Assembly: GCA_004375895.1 (NCBI GenBank)
Contig: SOJW01000045.1
Location: forward strand, 1 to 63,636
Length of the DNA stretch: 63,636 nucleotides
Source: Candidatus Stahliibacteriota bacterium
GTDB taxonomy: Bacteria; Hydrothermota; Tepidihabitantia; B3-TA06
Reading direction: 5' to 3'
The notes beneath the pieces are model-generated. The model searched no databases. It had not been told where the DNA came from and was given only the letters and a program-made list of their open reading frames with translations. The translations under genes were made by a program, and so were the position numbers. Below, in pieces: positions 8,002 through 16,469 of this stretch; the stretch's first letter is position 1, and each line of letters opens with the position of its first letter.

Positions 8002-9339
8002 GTGGCTAAAAAAATCCTAGTGATTCTCCTGGGTTTGATCCTCGTAATGATCGCAGCGGAGCGCGTGGTGGTGCTTGAGATAGGCACCGGCACCTGGTGT
8101 CCCTACTGCCCGGCTGCCGCAAACGGTGCCGAGAACCTGGCCTACAAGTATCCCGGTGAGGTGCTGGTCGTTGAGTATCACTACGGGGATGCCTTTTCCA
8201 ATGCTGACGGGGGCACCCGGATTTCGTTCTACGGAATCTCAGGCTACCCCACAGCAATCTTCGACGGTGTCGTGCGGCACATCGGCTCCAATACCGTTGG
8301 CCTCTACGAACCGACGTTCCTTACCAGAAAGTCAATCGAGCCGCCGCTTGAGATCACCCTTGAGAAAACATACGGTGAGCTGTGCTTTGCCGAGGGCACG
8401 CTGACCGCAACCATCGTCAACGTAAGCGATAATAACGTAAGCGGCAAGGCCCACTTCACGATCACCGAATCCCACATCCCGTATATCTGGCAAGGCCAGG
8501 ACATCCTGCACTGGGTGGAGCGCGACATGCTGCCCAACGCCAATGGCGAACAAATAACCCTTGAGCCCGGCGACACGGCGGTCCTTGAACGCAGTTTCGT
8601 GATAAACCCTTCCTGGCCATTCTATACCGGTACCCCGGTGAACTGCGAGCTGGGATGCTTTGTTCAGGGCGATTCAAGGGAAATCCTGCAGGCCGCCGTA
8701 ATACCTCTAATGGGGTCGCTTACCGCTGAAGTGACTCAGACAAAGATTGAAACCGAAGATGGCAAACTGCATCCCTGGGTAACCGCGGACTTCCTCGTCA
8801 CCCTCCAGAACACATGCGAAGAAGCCTGGTCAAGCGTCTCAGGTATCCTCAGGACCGATGACCGCAATGTAACGGTAACCGACTCCCTGGGCAGCTGGGG
8901 AGCTGCAGAACCGGATGAAGAGGTTTGCAACGACGACGATCCCTTTACCTTGGAAGCAGGAATGAACTGCCCGGACGGACATTGTCCTGAGATGACCTTG
9001 GCTTTGGACGACGGCATGGGCCGCGAGATTGAGGTTGAGTTCCGCGTGTTCGAGCCCGTCGCATTGGCTGAGGGTGCCGCTGTAGCCTTCTCGCTCAGCC
9101 TCCCCACCCTTGTGAAGGACAAAGCCCTGGCAGCCCTTTCGGTTCCCGTAGCCTGTGATGTTGAACTCGTTCTCCTGGATGCAAGCGGACGTGTGGTCAA
9201 GACGCTTTTTGCCGGGAAGGCATCCGCCGGTGTGAACATTGTTGCGCTGGCTTTCGAGGGAATCCCGGACGGTGCTTACTTCATCAAGGCTACCTGCGGC
9301 AATTACACAAGGGTCGAAAAGCTCGTAATCCTGCATTGA
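8002..9339 (+). CDS. Secreted Omp28-like thioredoxin-fold protein with T9SS-like C-terminal domain
   Basis: GTG start with GGAGG six bases upstream. N-terminal signal peptide (ILVILLGLILVMIAA) is followed at once by VVVLEIGTGTWCPYCPAA: a thioredoxin-type CPYC redox site near residue 31, and the cis-Pro-like segment GYPTAIFDG. This layout is typical of Omp28-related proteins of Bacteroidetes. The last ~85 residues (VELVLLDASGRVVKTLFAG... GAYFIKA...KLVILH) match the beta-sandwich type A sorting domain used by type IX secretion or cell-surface anchoring. First of three CxxC paralogues in this island. Likely acts outside the inner membrane; redox substrate unknown. Confidence 0.75.
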   Translation: MAKKILVILLGLILVMIAAERVVVLEIGTGTWCPYCPAAANGAENLAYKYPGEVLVVEYHYGDAFSNADGGTRISFYGISGYPTAIFDGVVRHIGSNTVGLYEPTFLTRKSIEPPLEITLEKTYGELCFAEGTLTATIVNVSDNNVSGKAHFTITESHIPYIWQGQDILHWVERDMLPNANGEQITLEPGDTAVLERSFVINPSWPFYTGTPVNCELGCFVQGDSREILQAAVIPLMGSLTAEVTQTKIETEDGKLHPWVTADFLVTLQNTCEEAWSSVSGILRTDDRNVTVTDSLGSWGAAEPDEEVCNDDDPFTLEAGMNCPDGHCPEMTLALDDGMGREIEVEFRVFEPVALAEGAAVAFSLSLPTLVKDKALAALSVPVACDVELVLLDASGRVVKTLFAGKASAGVNIVALAFEGIPDGAYFIKATCGNYTRVEKLVILH

Positions 9340-9354
9340 GGATCTAGATGCTGT

Positions 9355-9436
9355 AATGGACCGGATCTTAGGGTCCTGTCCATCGTTAACTTAGCCGAAA
9401 TGCTGTCGGCAAAAAACTCCGTTCCCAAGAACGGAG
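9355..9436 (+). promoter_or_regulatory. Two hairpins in the leader between the first two Omp28-like genes
   Basis: Bases 9356-9383 fold as ATGGAC/GTCCAT plus an inner GGATC/GGTCC stem around TTAG. Bases 9417-9436 form a perfect 8-bp stem CTCCGTTC/GAACGGAG with a CCAA loop that ends just before the Shine-Dalgarno AAAGGAG. No U-tract follows either, so they look like mRNA-processing or translation-control elements rather than terminators. Confidence 0.45.
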
Positions 9437-9452
9437 AAAGGAGATAGTAGCA

Positions 9453-10505
9453 ATGAAGAAAACCCTTTTACTGGTTGCGGCACTCATTGCCTTACCGCTT
9501 GCGCTTTTTGCGGCGGACCGCATAGTCGTGCTTGAGATATTCACCGGGACCTGGTGCGGGTATTGCCCTGGTGCTGCAATGGGTGCAGAAGACTTAGTGA
9601 ATGAGCACCCCGGCGAGGTTCTTGTCGTAGAGTATCACTGCGGTAATGATGTGTTCGAAAACACAAATAGCACAATACGTAAAGACTTCTATGGCAGTGG
9701 TTCGGGCCACGTGATCCGTGGCTACCCCACAGCTATCTTCGACGGAATCGACACCATTATTGGTGGTTTTACAGACCAGTCGATGTTTCCATACTACAAT
9801 CCCGCGTTCAACACCCGTCGCGGCGTCGAGCCCCCACTTGAGATTGCCCTGGAGAAGACCGGCGACTCCGAGGGAACCCTCACCGCAACCATCAAGAACA
9901 CCAGCGAGGATGAGGTTACAGGATATCTTCACTTCACCATAACCGAGTCCAACATCCCTTACGAATGGAAGAACCAAACTTACGTGCACTTCGTCGAGCG
10001 CGACATGCTACCTGATGCCTCAGGTGAGCTCATTACACTTGATCCGGACGAGACGGCGATTCGTGAACTGAACTTCACTATAGATCCCTCATGGATACAC
10101 TACACGGAAGATTTAGGCAACGTTGAGTTCGGCTGCTTCGTTCAGGACACCACATCCTTGGGGTATCTCAGGGAGATTCTGCAGGCTGCGATAATCCCTC
10201 TGGAGAACCCGCTGGGCACCGGAGTCGAGGAGGAAGAGGTCTCATCTGTTCCCTTCTCGTTAAACGCTCCGACCCTGCTGAAGGGTCACGGCTCGGTGGA
10301 GCTTGCGCTTGATGCACCTTGCGAGGTTGAACTCACCATGTACGATGCAATCGGCCGTTTGGTAAAAACGCTTTATGCGGGCAGTCTCTCAGCCGGCAAC
10401 CACCTCATCGATATCGAAGTCGAGACCTTACCAGCCGGCGCATATTTCATCAGGGCAACCGCAGGAGCATACAACCGGACAGGCAAACTCGTTATCCTGG
10501 ATTGA
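9453..10505 (+). CDS. Secreted Omp28-like thioredoxin-fold protein, second paralogue
   Basis: Signal peptide KKTLLLVAALIALPLALFA, then VVLEIFTGTWCGYCPGAA with the CGYC pair near residue 35 and IRGYPTAIFDG. The body is parallel to the preceding gene (LHFTITESNIPY versus AHFTITESHIPY; FVERDMLPDASGE versus WVERDMLPNANGE) and the C-terminal ~80 residues again form a T9SS-type sandwich (VELTMYDAIGRLVKTLYAG...KLVILD). It lacks the ~90-residue middle insertion of the first copy. Start ATG has GGAGATAG upstream and a hairpin in the leader. A GNRA-loop terminator follows the stop, so the first two genes form one unit. Confidence 0.75.
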   Translation: MKKTLLLVAALIALPLALFAADRIVVLEIFTGTWCGYCPGAAMGAEDLVNEHPGEVLVVEYHCGNDVFENTNSTIRKDFYGSGSGHVIRGYPTAIFDGIDTIIGGFTDQSMFPYYNPAFNTRRGVEPPLEIALEKTGDSEGTLTATIKNTSEDEVTGYLHFTITESNIPYEWKNQTYVHFVERDMLPDASGELITLDPDETAIRELNFTIDPSWIHYTEDLGNVEFGCFVQDTTSLGYLREILQAAIIPLENPLGTGVEEEEVSSVPFSLNAPTLLKGHGSVELALDAPCEVELTMYDAIGRLVKTLYAGSLSAGNHLIDIEVETLPAGAYFIRATAGAYNRTGKLVILD

Positions 10506-10527
10506 CGATTAACTGCCAACTTGAATT

Positions 10528-10553
10528 ATAAAGGGGCCGCAAGGCCCCTTTAT
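10528..10553 (+). terminator. Intrinsic terminator with GCAA tetraloop
   Basis: A perfect 9-bp stem AAAGGGGCC/GGCCCCTTT around GCAA (10530-10551), extendable by two A-T pairs, starts 24 bases after the stop of the second Omp28-like gene. The U-run is short (TTTAT). Confidence 0.75.
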
Positions 10554-10629
10554 CGAACTTAAACGGAGGTTTTTTGCGTCCTGAAGTTTAAAGGGATATT
10601 CGACCCCTCGGTATATTGGAAAGGAAGGG

Positions 10630-10657
10630 TTTACAGCGGGGTTTTAACGACTATAAT
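10630..10657 (+). promoter_or_regulatory. Sigma70 promoter for the TlpA-like gene
   Basis: TTTACA at 10630-10635, 16-base spacer, TATAAT at 10652-10657. Predicted start near 10664, 20 bases before the ATG, with GGAGAG between. Confidence 0.75.
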
Positions 10658-10683
10658 TGAGTAAGGAAAGAGAGGAGAGACTT

Positions 10684-11175
10684 ATGATGAAGAAGACAGC
10701 CCTAATGTTTCTCGCGGCGGCCATCGCGATCAGCGCGAGCACGGTTCCGGATTTCTCGGCCAAGGACCTCGATGGGAAGACCTGGAGCCTTGATTCGCTT
10801 TTAGGATCAAAGCTTACCATCATATCCTTCTGGAGCACATCCTGCGCGCCCTGTAAGGAAGAACTCAAACTCCTCGACAGCCTCTACGGGGTGTATGGGG
10901 ATTCGGGTATCTCGGTGGTTGGGGTAAACATCGACAGCCGCCGCACTCTTTCAAGGGTCAAACCGATGGTTAAAAGTCAGGGGTGGGATTTCACGGTGCT
11001 GCTCGACCCAAACGGAGACCTCCTGCGCCTCTTCAAGGTCAGCCCTATCCCTCACTCCTTCTACATAAAGCCTGACAAGGAGCTTTTGAAGTCTGTGATC
11101 GGCTACACCAAGAAGGACGCGGCAACCATCATAAAGACAACCCGTAACGCAGTTCACGGGAACTATTCCTCTTAA
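10684..11175 (+). CDS. TlpA/ResA-like thiol:disulfide oxidoreductase
   Basis: 163 residues from the ATG at 10684 (GGAGAG five bases upstream; an in-frame TTG at 10657 lies inside the -10 box and is excluded). Signal peptide KKTALMFLAAAIAISAS, then a complete AhpC/TSA-Redoxin domain: PDFSAKDLDGKTWSLDSL, the active site FWSTSCAPCKEELKLL (CAPC), VVGVNIDS, and cis-Pro loop VSPIPHSFYI. Periplasmic reductant delivery is the usual role of this family. It stands directly before a CxxC lipoprotein gene, separated by one base, and may be the redox partner of the Omp28-like proteins. Confidence 0.88.
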   Translation: MMKKTALMFLAAAIAISASTVPDFSAKDLDGKTWSLDSLLGSKLTIISFWSTSCAPCKEELKLLDSLYGVYGDSGISVVGVNIDSRRTLSRVKPMVKSQGWDFTVLLDPNGDLLRLFKVSPIPHSFYIKPDKELLKSVIGYTKKDAATIIKTTRNAVHGNYSS

Positions 11176-11176
11176 G

Positions 11177-12313
11177 ATGGTGGTCGGCGGACGTCGTGTA
11201 GGGGAGACGAAACTCAAGAGGGTCTTACAGGGAGCGATCCTTCTCGCAGTTACAGCAGCGATCTTAAGCTGCGGAGAACGCTTCCCCGATCCTTCCCAGG
11301 AAGGGGAATTCGACAGGTTAGTTCTACTTGAGGAAGGAACCGGCACCTGGTGCACCTACTGTCCTGAGGCCGCAGAAAACATCGAAGAGCTACTCCAAGG
11401 CCACCCGGGTGAGTTCGTCGTGCTGGCTCTGCATTGGGATGACGAATACTCATCGGATGAAACCGAAGCGCGCCTTACCCGCCTGGGGATAGATAAATTC
11501 CCTACCATAATCTTCGACGGGGTTGAGGCTTACGAGGGGGCGCGGCCTGTCGAGGAGATGGAGCAGGTGCTTGCCGACAGGCGCAAGCTCGGCTCGCCCT
11601 TAAAGCTTGAGCTTTCAGCAGCACTGACCGCAGACAGCGTTTTATATGAGATTACCGTAATCACATCGGCTCTGAGTGATAAAACAATCGAGGGAACCCT
11701 GCGCATAGCCCTGGTTGAGGACACCCTCACGGACGCCTCAGTGGGGCTGCTTCACCACATCGTGAGGCGCTTGCCCGAGGCCGCTGGCGAGGACGCTTTA
11801 ACCCTTGAGCCGGGTGATACAGTTAGCCTGAATCGTGCTCTTCCACTTGATCAATCCTGGGGCAGACCGCTTGAGGCCGTTGTCTGGATAGAGGCCTCAG
11901 ACCTAAAGGTCTACCAGGCCGCTTCATACGAGCTCGGTGGGGGCAGCCCTGATGAGGGCGACTTCAGCATAGAGCTCGAAAGTGACACCATCCAGACGAA
12001 ATCCAATCCTGGGGATACCGCTTTCTATTACTTCACCCTGAAGAACCACACGGGCAACGAGTTAACTCTGCATGTTGAGACCCCCGACTCCTTGAAGAAT
12101 CTGCCTGCGGACTGGTCTTCAACGATCTGCAAAGAAGGACTGTGTTATGGCGACTCGCTGAACTTAACTTTATCCGCGAACGGATCGTCGCAAAAATTCC
12201 ATATCGAAATGGCAAGCTCCGCCACAGGGTCTGAAGGCAAGGTGGTTATAGAGGTAACTGCCGGAGGTGCCGAGGTTGACAGGCAAACCTTCATCCTTAG
12301 GATTGCCCCTTAA
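11177..12313 (+). CDS. Omp28-like lipoprotein with CTYC site and duplicated C-terminal domain
   Basis: Signal peptide ends in a lipobox (AAILSC, Cys near residue 32). Mature part begins VLLEEGTGTWCTYCPEAA, a CTYC thioredoxin site, with DKFPTIIFDG as cis-Pro region; this is the third Omp28-type protein of the island but it is lipid-anchored and has no T9SS domain. Residues ~262-378 are instead a beta-sandwich domain whose sequence is repeated as a stand-alone lipoprotein in the next gene (FTLKNHTGNELTL versus FVLKNNTDDNLTL; QTFILRI in both). ATG start lies one base after the TlpA-like stop with no clear ribosome binding site, suggesting coupled translation. Confidence 0.72.
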   Translation: MVVGGRRVGETKLKRVLQGAILLAVTAAILSCGERFPDPSQEGEFDRLVLLEEGTGTWCTYCPEAAENIEELLQGHPGEFVVLALHWDDEYSSDETEARLTRLGIDKFPTIIFDGVEAYEGARPVEEMEQVLADRRKLGSPLKLELSAALTADSVLYEITVITSALSDKTIEGTLRIALVEDTLTDASVGLLHHIVRRLPEAAGEDALTLEPGDTVSLNRALPLDQSWGRPLEAVVWIEASDLKVYQAASYELGGGSPDEGDFSIELESDTIQTKSNPGDTAFYYFTLKNHTGNELTLHVETPDSLKNLPADWSSTICKEGLCYGDSLNLTLSANGSSQKFHIEMASSATGSEGKVVIEVTAGGAEVDRQTFILRIAP

Positions 12314-12355
12314 TTCAATTAACCCCTGAACCCTCAACCACGGAGGCTGAAAGTT

Positions 12356-12790
12356 ATGAAGAAACTGTTCATCCTACTGGCTTCAGTAGCGGTTGTACTG
12401 ACCCTCGCACTGAGTGTCGGCTGCGAGAAGCCCGATACGGAGGGCGATTTCAACGTCGAGCCTGTAGGAGACACCATCAAACAAGATACCGCGGGTGCCT
12501 CGGTCAATTTCGAGTTTGTCTTGAAGAACAACACCGATGATAACCTCACCCTTTCCCTGGATCTCCCCCAAGATCTGCAGGAACTTCCTACTAACTGGTG
12601 GGGCTCTATCTGTGATACCCTTTGCTACCTTCTGCCTCACGAAGTGGATGTGCCTGCCAAAGGATCGCACGAGGGACTCCACGTTGACATACAAAGCGAC
12701 ACCCTAGGTACCGAAGGCAAGGTCGTTCTGGAAGTAACGGGCGGGGAAGAGGTGGACTCACAAACCTTCATCCTGCGGATTGAGGAGTAG
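12356..12790 (+). CDS. Small lipoprotein, stand-alone copy of the neighbour's C-terminal domain
   Basis: 144 residues. GGAGG precedes the ATG. Signal peptide with lipobox LSVGC (Cys near 22), then one beta-rich domain. The pattern DTxxxxAGxxxxFxFxLKNxTxxxLTLxxxxPxxLxxLPxxWxxxIC, a CxxxLC pair and xTEGKVVLEVTxGxEVDxQTFILRI is shared with residues ~262-378 of the previous gene, so a domain duplication is clear. No named family recognised. Probable inner- or outer-membrane-anchored partner of the CTYC lipoprotein. Confidence 0.7.
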   Translation: MKKLFILLASVAVVLTLALSVGCEKPDTEGDFNVEPVGDTIKQDTAGASVNFEFVLKNNTDDNLTLSLDLPQDLQELPTNWWGSICDTLCYLLPHEVDVPAKGSHEGLHVDIQSDTLGTEGKVVLEVTGGEEVDSQTFILRIEE

Positions 12791-12823
12791 AAGGCGGGCG
12801 GAGAGACCCGATAATCTGAGGCA

Positions 12824-12851
12824 TTGACAAATCCTTCGTATCTCGGATAAT
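12824..12851 (+). promoter_or_regulatory. Promoter giving a probably leaderless transcript of the barrel gene
   Basis: TTGACA 12824-12829, spacer 16, GATAAT 12846-12851. The predicted start falls at ~12858, the base where the chosen ATG begins. There is no Shine-Dalgarno. Confidence 0.7.
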
Positions 12852-12857
12852 ATGGAG

Positions 12858-14219
12858 ATGGTCCTAGTGTTGTTACTTCTCGGGGAGGTCTCGCTTTCAG
12901 GCGTCAACACAACCCATCTGTGGTTGGAGACCCCGCGCTGGTCATCCCAGTTTTATAACGAAGCCGAGGCCGATCTTTTCGTTGATCGCTTCCGCATCGG
13001 CGGACGATTCCTTCTTGATGCCGAGAATCTTCGCGACACCCTGAGGAGGATAGGAATCACTCAGCGCTATCTTGGGTATGAGGGAGACGATGTCAGTCTG
13101 TGGCTTGGCAACTACTACGAGACCCTGGGGCATGGGCTGGTTCTCTCATCGTTTGAGAACAAACCCCTGCGCATAGATCGCAACCTGGATGGGGGGCGGC
13201 TGCGATGGGCGAGTCAATATGTGGGAGTTGAAGTCCTTGCGGGTCGGATGCTTACCGAAAACAAGGTAACACGTGATGACTGGCTCTATGCAGTGAACGC
13301 AACGATCCTTCCCATCGAGAATCTGGAGCTTGGTGCGATCTACCTGCGGCGCGACGCGACCCAGGATGCGGATACTCTGTTCGGACGCGCATTCGAGGAG
13401 TGGGCAGAGGAGAATCTTACTCTTCGCTTGTGGCGCTTCGATTTAACCGCTGCCGCGGCCCAGCGCTTCACCTGGGGACGCCGCTCCGCAGATGGATGGG
13501 TAGGCACGGATAATATCAAGGGCCTTGGCCTTACCGCTTCCCTCTCCTACTCCCAGAAGGGCATAGGCATCCTTCTTGAGGCAAAGGACTACCGCGGCCT
13601 TGCAGGCGGGATCAACGCCCCACCCCCATGCAACCTTGACCAAGAGTCCATAAACCAGGGCGCGGACGAGCAGGGCTACCACCTTGCCCTGAACCTGGCT
13701 CCATGGGATTGGCTCTGGATTGACGCCTCATACTCGTCAGCATGGGATTCTACCAGGGAGAGCACACTGGATCGCATAGGGGTTGAGCCCCGTATTGACC
13801 TGGCAGGCCACACCTTCATACCCTTCTTTACCTTGATCGAGCGTGAGATACCCGGCGCACTTAACACTGAGAACGACCGGCTGGAGGCTGGGCTATCCTA
13901 CGAGACGCTCATCCGTGACTTCTCGCTTCATCTTAAAGGTTCCTATCGCCACGTGAAAGAAGTAACCGAGGCATGGGATGAGCCTCGCGTGCTCGTAGAG
14001 CTTGGCTGGCGCTCGTTCGCGGTCTCAGGGGGAGGAGTTGCGGAGATCAAGGGAGAGCCGGAACTCTGGCCCTGGGGCGCTATCCGCTACAACGCCTACC
14101 CGTTCGATCTTACCCTCTCCTACGGGCGGTTTAAGGGGGAATACATCTGCAAGAACGGTGTCTGCTCCTACGAGCTGCCTTTTGAGGGTATCAAGGCAGA
14201 TGTGACACTGTACTTCTAA
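12858..14219 (+). CDS. Outer-membrane beta-barrel protein (DUF6029-like)
   Basis: 453 residues from the ATG at 12858; an ATG six bases earlier sits directly against the -10 box, so the later one is preferred. Short signal peptide (VLVLLLLGEVSLSG), many amphipathic strands and a C-terminal Phe indicate a barrel. The segment VSLWLGNYYETLGHGLVLSSFEN resembles the GNFYE-GLxLRxYE region of DUF6029 proteins of Bacteroidetes, which I recall near Omp28-type and TlpA genes; this is recollection, not a search. Last gene of the envelope island; a hairpin repeat abuts its stop codon. Confidence 0.65.
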   Translation: MVLVLLLLGEVSLSGVNTTHLWLETPRWSSQFYNEAEADLFVDRFRIGGRFLLDAENLRDTLRRIGITQRYLGYEGDDVSLWLGNYYETLGHGLVLSSFENKPLRIDRNLDGGRLRWASQYVGVEVLAGRMLTENKVTRDDWLYAVNATILPIENLELGAIYLRRDATQDADTLFGRAFEEWAEENLTLRLWRFDLTAAAAQRFTWGRRSADGWVGTDNIKGLGLTASLSYSQKGIGILLEAKDYRGLAGGINAPPPCNLDQESINQGADEQGYHLALNLAPWDWLWIDASYSSAWDSTRESTLDRIGVEPRIDLAGHTFIPFFTLIEREIPGALNTENDRLEAGLSYETLIRDFSLHLKGSYRHVKEVTEAWDEPRVLVELGWRSFAVSGGGVAEIKGEPELWPWGAIRYNAYPFDLTLSYGRFKGEYICKNGVCSYELPFEGIKADVTLYF

Positions 14220-14220
14220 C

Positions 14221-14364
14221 ATTGCTCCTTTTTGCCTGAAGGCAAAAAGATCGCAGTAAGAAATTTGAAAGGTTTGCCAACGGCAGATGATAGACAAGGG
14301 GCTTAAGCCCCTTGTGTCTTATTCCGTTCTTGCGATCTTTCGTCCGAAGGACGAAAGGAGCAAT
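14221..14364. repeat. Composite hairpin repeat between convergent genes (two A-elements flanking a palindrome)
   Basis: A1 (14221-14255, plus orientation) reads ATTGCTCC, a T-rich stem TTTTTGCC/GGCAAAAA, then GATCGCA. A2 (14331-14364) is the same layout inverted, with stem CTTTCGTCC/GGACGAAAG. Between them is a perfect 22-base palindrome at 14294-14315 with core GGGGCTTAAGCCCC. A1 starts two bases after the barrel stop and A2 ends directly at the cyclase stop, so each strand's gene is followed by its own element. Same family as at 24459, 27417, 31953, 40875 and 59435. Confidence 0.8.
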
Positions 14365-14823
14365 TTATTCCTCTGAGCAGGCCAGGTCTTCGCGATCAGG
14401 GGCAGAAAGCGCCTCCCAGGCCGATGGGCCAAGGACTATGTTTTTTTCAGCTTTGGCCGCGCGCTGCATGTTCTTTGCGGCCTGGTTGACCGGTTCTCCA
14501 ATCACGTCGAACCATTGCAGCTCGCCCCTGCCAAAGGTTCCCTGAACGATCTCTCCATGCTCGATCCCCACATGAGCCTCGCGTTTTTTACCCAGATCAC
14601 GGGCGAAGCTGACCGCGTTATCAGGGCTCTCAAAGAGCAAAAGTCCCGCATCTCCCATGAACTTAACTACTCGACCGCCATGCCTGGCTGCCGCCTCTAT
14701 GACACCTCCGTAGAAGAAATCAAGATCGGCGGCAATATCGGCTGCATCCCTGCCCTGAGCCTGGTTATACCAGCCTTTAAGATCGAAAAACAGCACCGTT
14801 GCGTTTGTTTTTGATTTTTTCAT
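14365..14823 (-). CDS. Stand-alone class III adenylate/guanylate cyclase domain
   Basis: 152 residues, just the catalytic domain. Metal-binding Asp14 (FFDLKG) and Asp58 (KFMGD), adenine-selecting Lys54 and Asp106 (WFDVIG), and Asn113 (VNQAA) are all recognisable, so ATP to cAMP is the expected reaction. The transition-state Arg that normally follows the Asn by four residues is Lys117 here. No sensor or membrane segment is attached, so activity would need dimerisation or a partner. Start ATG has no Shine-Dalgarno. The neighbours are a hairpin repeat and an IS remnant. Confidence 0.75.
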   Translation of the reverse strand: MKKSKTNATVLFFDLKGWYNQAQGRDAADIAADLDFFYGGVIEAAARHGGRVVKFMGDAGLLLFESPDNAVSFARDLGKKREAHVGIEHGEIVQGTFGRGELQWFDVIGEPVNQAAKNMQRAAKAEKNIVLGPSAWEALSAPDREDLACSEE

Positions 14824-14865
14824 ATAATAAGACTAGGTCAATTAAGTTGGTTGTCAAGGTTACCT

Positions 14866-15279
14866 ATTGCCTCACGTAAGGATCTACTTGAGATGGGTAT
14901 TGGTTGCCTCATTTAAATTCTACACCTCCGAAGAGCGACGTCAACACAGCTACTTATCTGGATGTCCAGACTCAGCTCGGCCTCAGGTCCTTGCTTCGTC
15001 TTTAGTCGCCACAGTTTATCTTGTAACCGTAGTATCTGTCTTTTAAGGTATACGGGGCTCAGTTGAGTGTATTGATTTCTAAGTCTCTTCGGCGTTGATG
15101 AACTCGCCGCCATTGTCAGAATGGATACCCAGTATAGGGAATGGCAGACGTTCCCGCATATCACTCAACGCTTCAAACACCCACACTTGAGCTTTGTTCC
15201 TCACCTGCCTGTATCTTTTGGCCACCTCTTTACTTGCCAAGCTATACCTCCTTTGGAGTAGATTTTTACGTGAGGCAAT
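14866..15279 (-). mobile_element. Insertion-sequence remnant with terminal inverted repeats
   Basis: A 14-base inverted repeat bounds the region: ATTGCCTCACGTAA at 14866-14879 and its complement at 15266-15279. A second imperfect copy (TTGCCTCATTTAA) lies at 14901-14913. Inside, on the minus strand, are two transposase fragments. The element is far too short for an intact IS, so internal deletion has occurred. No target-site duplication is visible. It ends only nine bases before the -35 of the sucC promoter. Confidence 0.65.
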
Positions 15280-15324
15280 GCGAGAACTTGACACAGGCTC
15301 TATTTGGCGTATCCTTGCGGCCAA
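14931..15324 (-). pseudogene. Broken DDE/rve-type transposase (ISNCY/IS481-like)
   Basis: The upstream fragment (to ~15079) contains QVWVFEALSDMRERLPFP, then LGIHSDNGGEFIN, the DDE-integrase core strand with its second Asp, and stops after AEET. In the next frame LRNQYTQLSPVYLKRQILRL continues with the C-terminal tail seen in long rve-type transposases. The ~150-200 residues that should separate these two parts are missing, which explains the frameshift. Non-functional. The open frame extends slightly past the right inverted repeat. Confidence 0.6.
15288..15315 (+). promoter_or_regulatory. Promoter of the sucCD-kor-ndk operon
   Basis: TTGACA 15288-15293, spacer 16, TATCCT 15310-15315; predicted start ~15322, eleven bases before the sucC GTG with AAAGG between. 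It lies just outside the IS inverted repeat. Confidence 0.6.
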
Positions 15325-15332
15325 AGGTTAAT

Positions 15333-16469
15333 GTGAAGTTGCTGGAGTATCAGGCCAAGGGGTTTTTCGATCGGGCCGACATACCCATCCCCCAGGAGAG
15401 ACTTGTTCTTTCCGGAGCCCAGGCGCGCACTGCCGCCCAGGAGATAGACCTGCCTTGCGTCCTCAAGGCCCAGGTAGGTGTAGGTGGTCGGGGGAAGGCT
15501 GGCGGAGTCAAACTCGCCCACACGATGGAGGAGGTCGAATCCCACGCGGATGCGATCCTTGGCATGGAGATCAAGGGAGAACGTGTGGAACGCCTTCTTT
15601 GTTGCCACGCCGTGGATATCAAGCAAGAGTTTTACGCAAGCGTCACCACCGACCGTACGAACCGCACCCTTCTTCTCATGGTCTCACCAGCCGGGGGGGT
15701 GGATATCGAAGAGGTCGCTCGCTCCACACCCGAGCGCATACTTAAGATACCCGTAGACCCACTTCTTGGCCTTCAGGCATACCAGACCCGCCGGGCAGCG
15801 ATGTTCCTCACGCAAGAGAAGGATATCCAAAAACAACTCGCATCTGTTCTCGCTAAACTCTACAAGATGTATGTTGCCAACGATCTTTCGTTGGCTGAGA
15901 TCAACCCCCTGGTAGTGACTAATGACGGCAAAGTCATAGCACTTGACGCAAAGGTGATAATCGACGACAACGGTCTTTTCAGACATCCAGATTTTGAGGG
16001 CTACCGCATCCTTTCTGCAGATGAGAAGCTTGAGCAGGAGGCGAAGGGTAAGGGTCTTTCATACATCAAGCTTTCGGGTAACGTGGGCTGCATCGTGAAC
16101 GGGGCCGGGCTTGCAATGGCCACCATGGATTTAATAAAGCGCTACGGAGGTGAGCCTGCAAACTTCCTCGACGTTGGCGGATCATCCTCGCCTGAGAAGA
16201 TGATTGCGGCGATCGATTTCGTAACGCGTGATCGGGGCGTTCGCTCGATCTTTGTGAACATATTCGGCGGCATCACCCGTTGCGACGATATAGCCAATGG
16301 CCTTCTTGAGGCGACGAAAGACGCCCCCCTCCCATTACCTGTGGTCGTCAGGCTAACAGGTACCAACGAGGACGAAGCCCGCAAGATGCTTGCAGGAACG
16401 TCCTTCATACCTGCAATCGACATGGCCGACGGTGCAAAGAAGGCGATCGAAGCAGCTGGGGGAAGGTGA
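15333..16469 (+). CDS. sucC: Succinyl-CoA synthetase, beta subunit
   Basis: ADP- or GDP-forming ligase: succinyl-CoA + NDP + Pi to succinate + CoA + NTP. 378 residues from GTG at 15333 (AAAGG upstream); the open frame runs further upstream through IS sequence and is not used. ATP-grasp motifs: [11 protein letters not shown] at the N-terminus, [19 protein letters not shown], and the C-terminal domain with GGSSSPEKM and [10 protein letters not shown]. Overlaps sucD by one base. Context with 2-oxoacid:ferredoxin oxidoreductase indicates the succinyl-CoA is made in the same operon. Confidence 0.93.
   Translation: MKLLEYQAKGFFDRADIPIPQERLVLSGAQARTAAQEIDLPCVLKAQVGVGGRGKAGGVKLAHTMEEVESHADAILGMEIKGERVERLLCCHAVDIKQEFYASVTTDRTNRTLLLMVSPAGGVDIEEVARSTPERILKIPVDPLLGLQAYQTRRAAMFLTQEKDIQKQLASVLAKLYKMYVANDLSLAEINPLVVTNDGKVIALDAKVIIDDNGLFRHPDFEGYRILSADEKLEQEAKGKGLSYIKLSGNVGCIVNGAGLAMATMDLIKRYGGEPANFLDVGGSSSPEKMIAAIDFVTRDRGVRSIFVNIFGGITRCDDIANGLLEATKDAPLPLPVVVRLTGTNEDEARKMLAGTSFIPAIDMADGAKKAIEAAGGR

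Noticed and set aside
15141-15332. N-terminal extension of SucC
   Set aside because: The upstream codons come from the IS remnant and the promoter; family members begin at KLLEYQAK.
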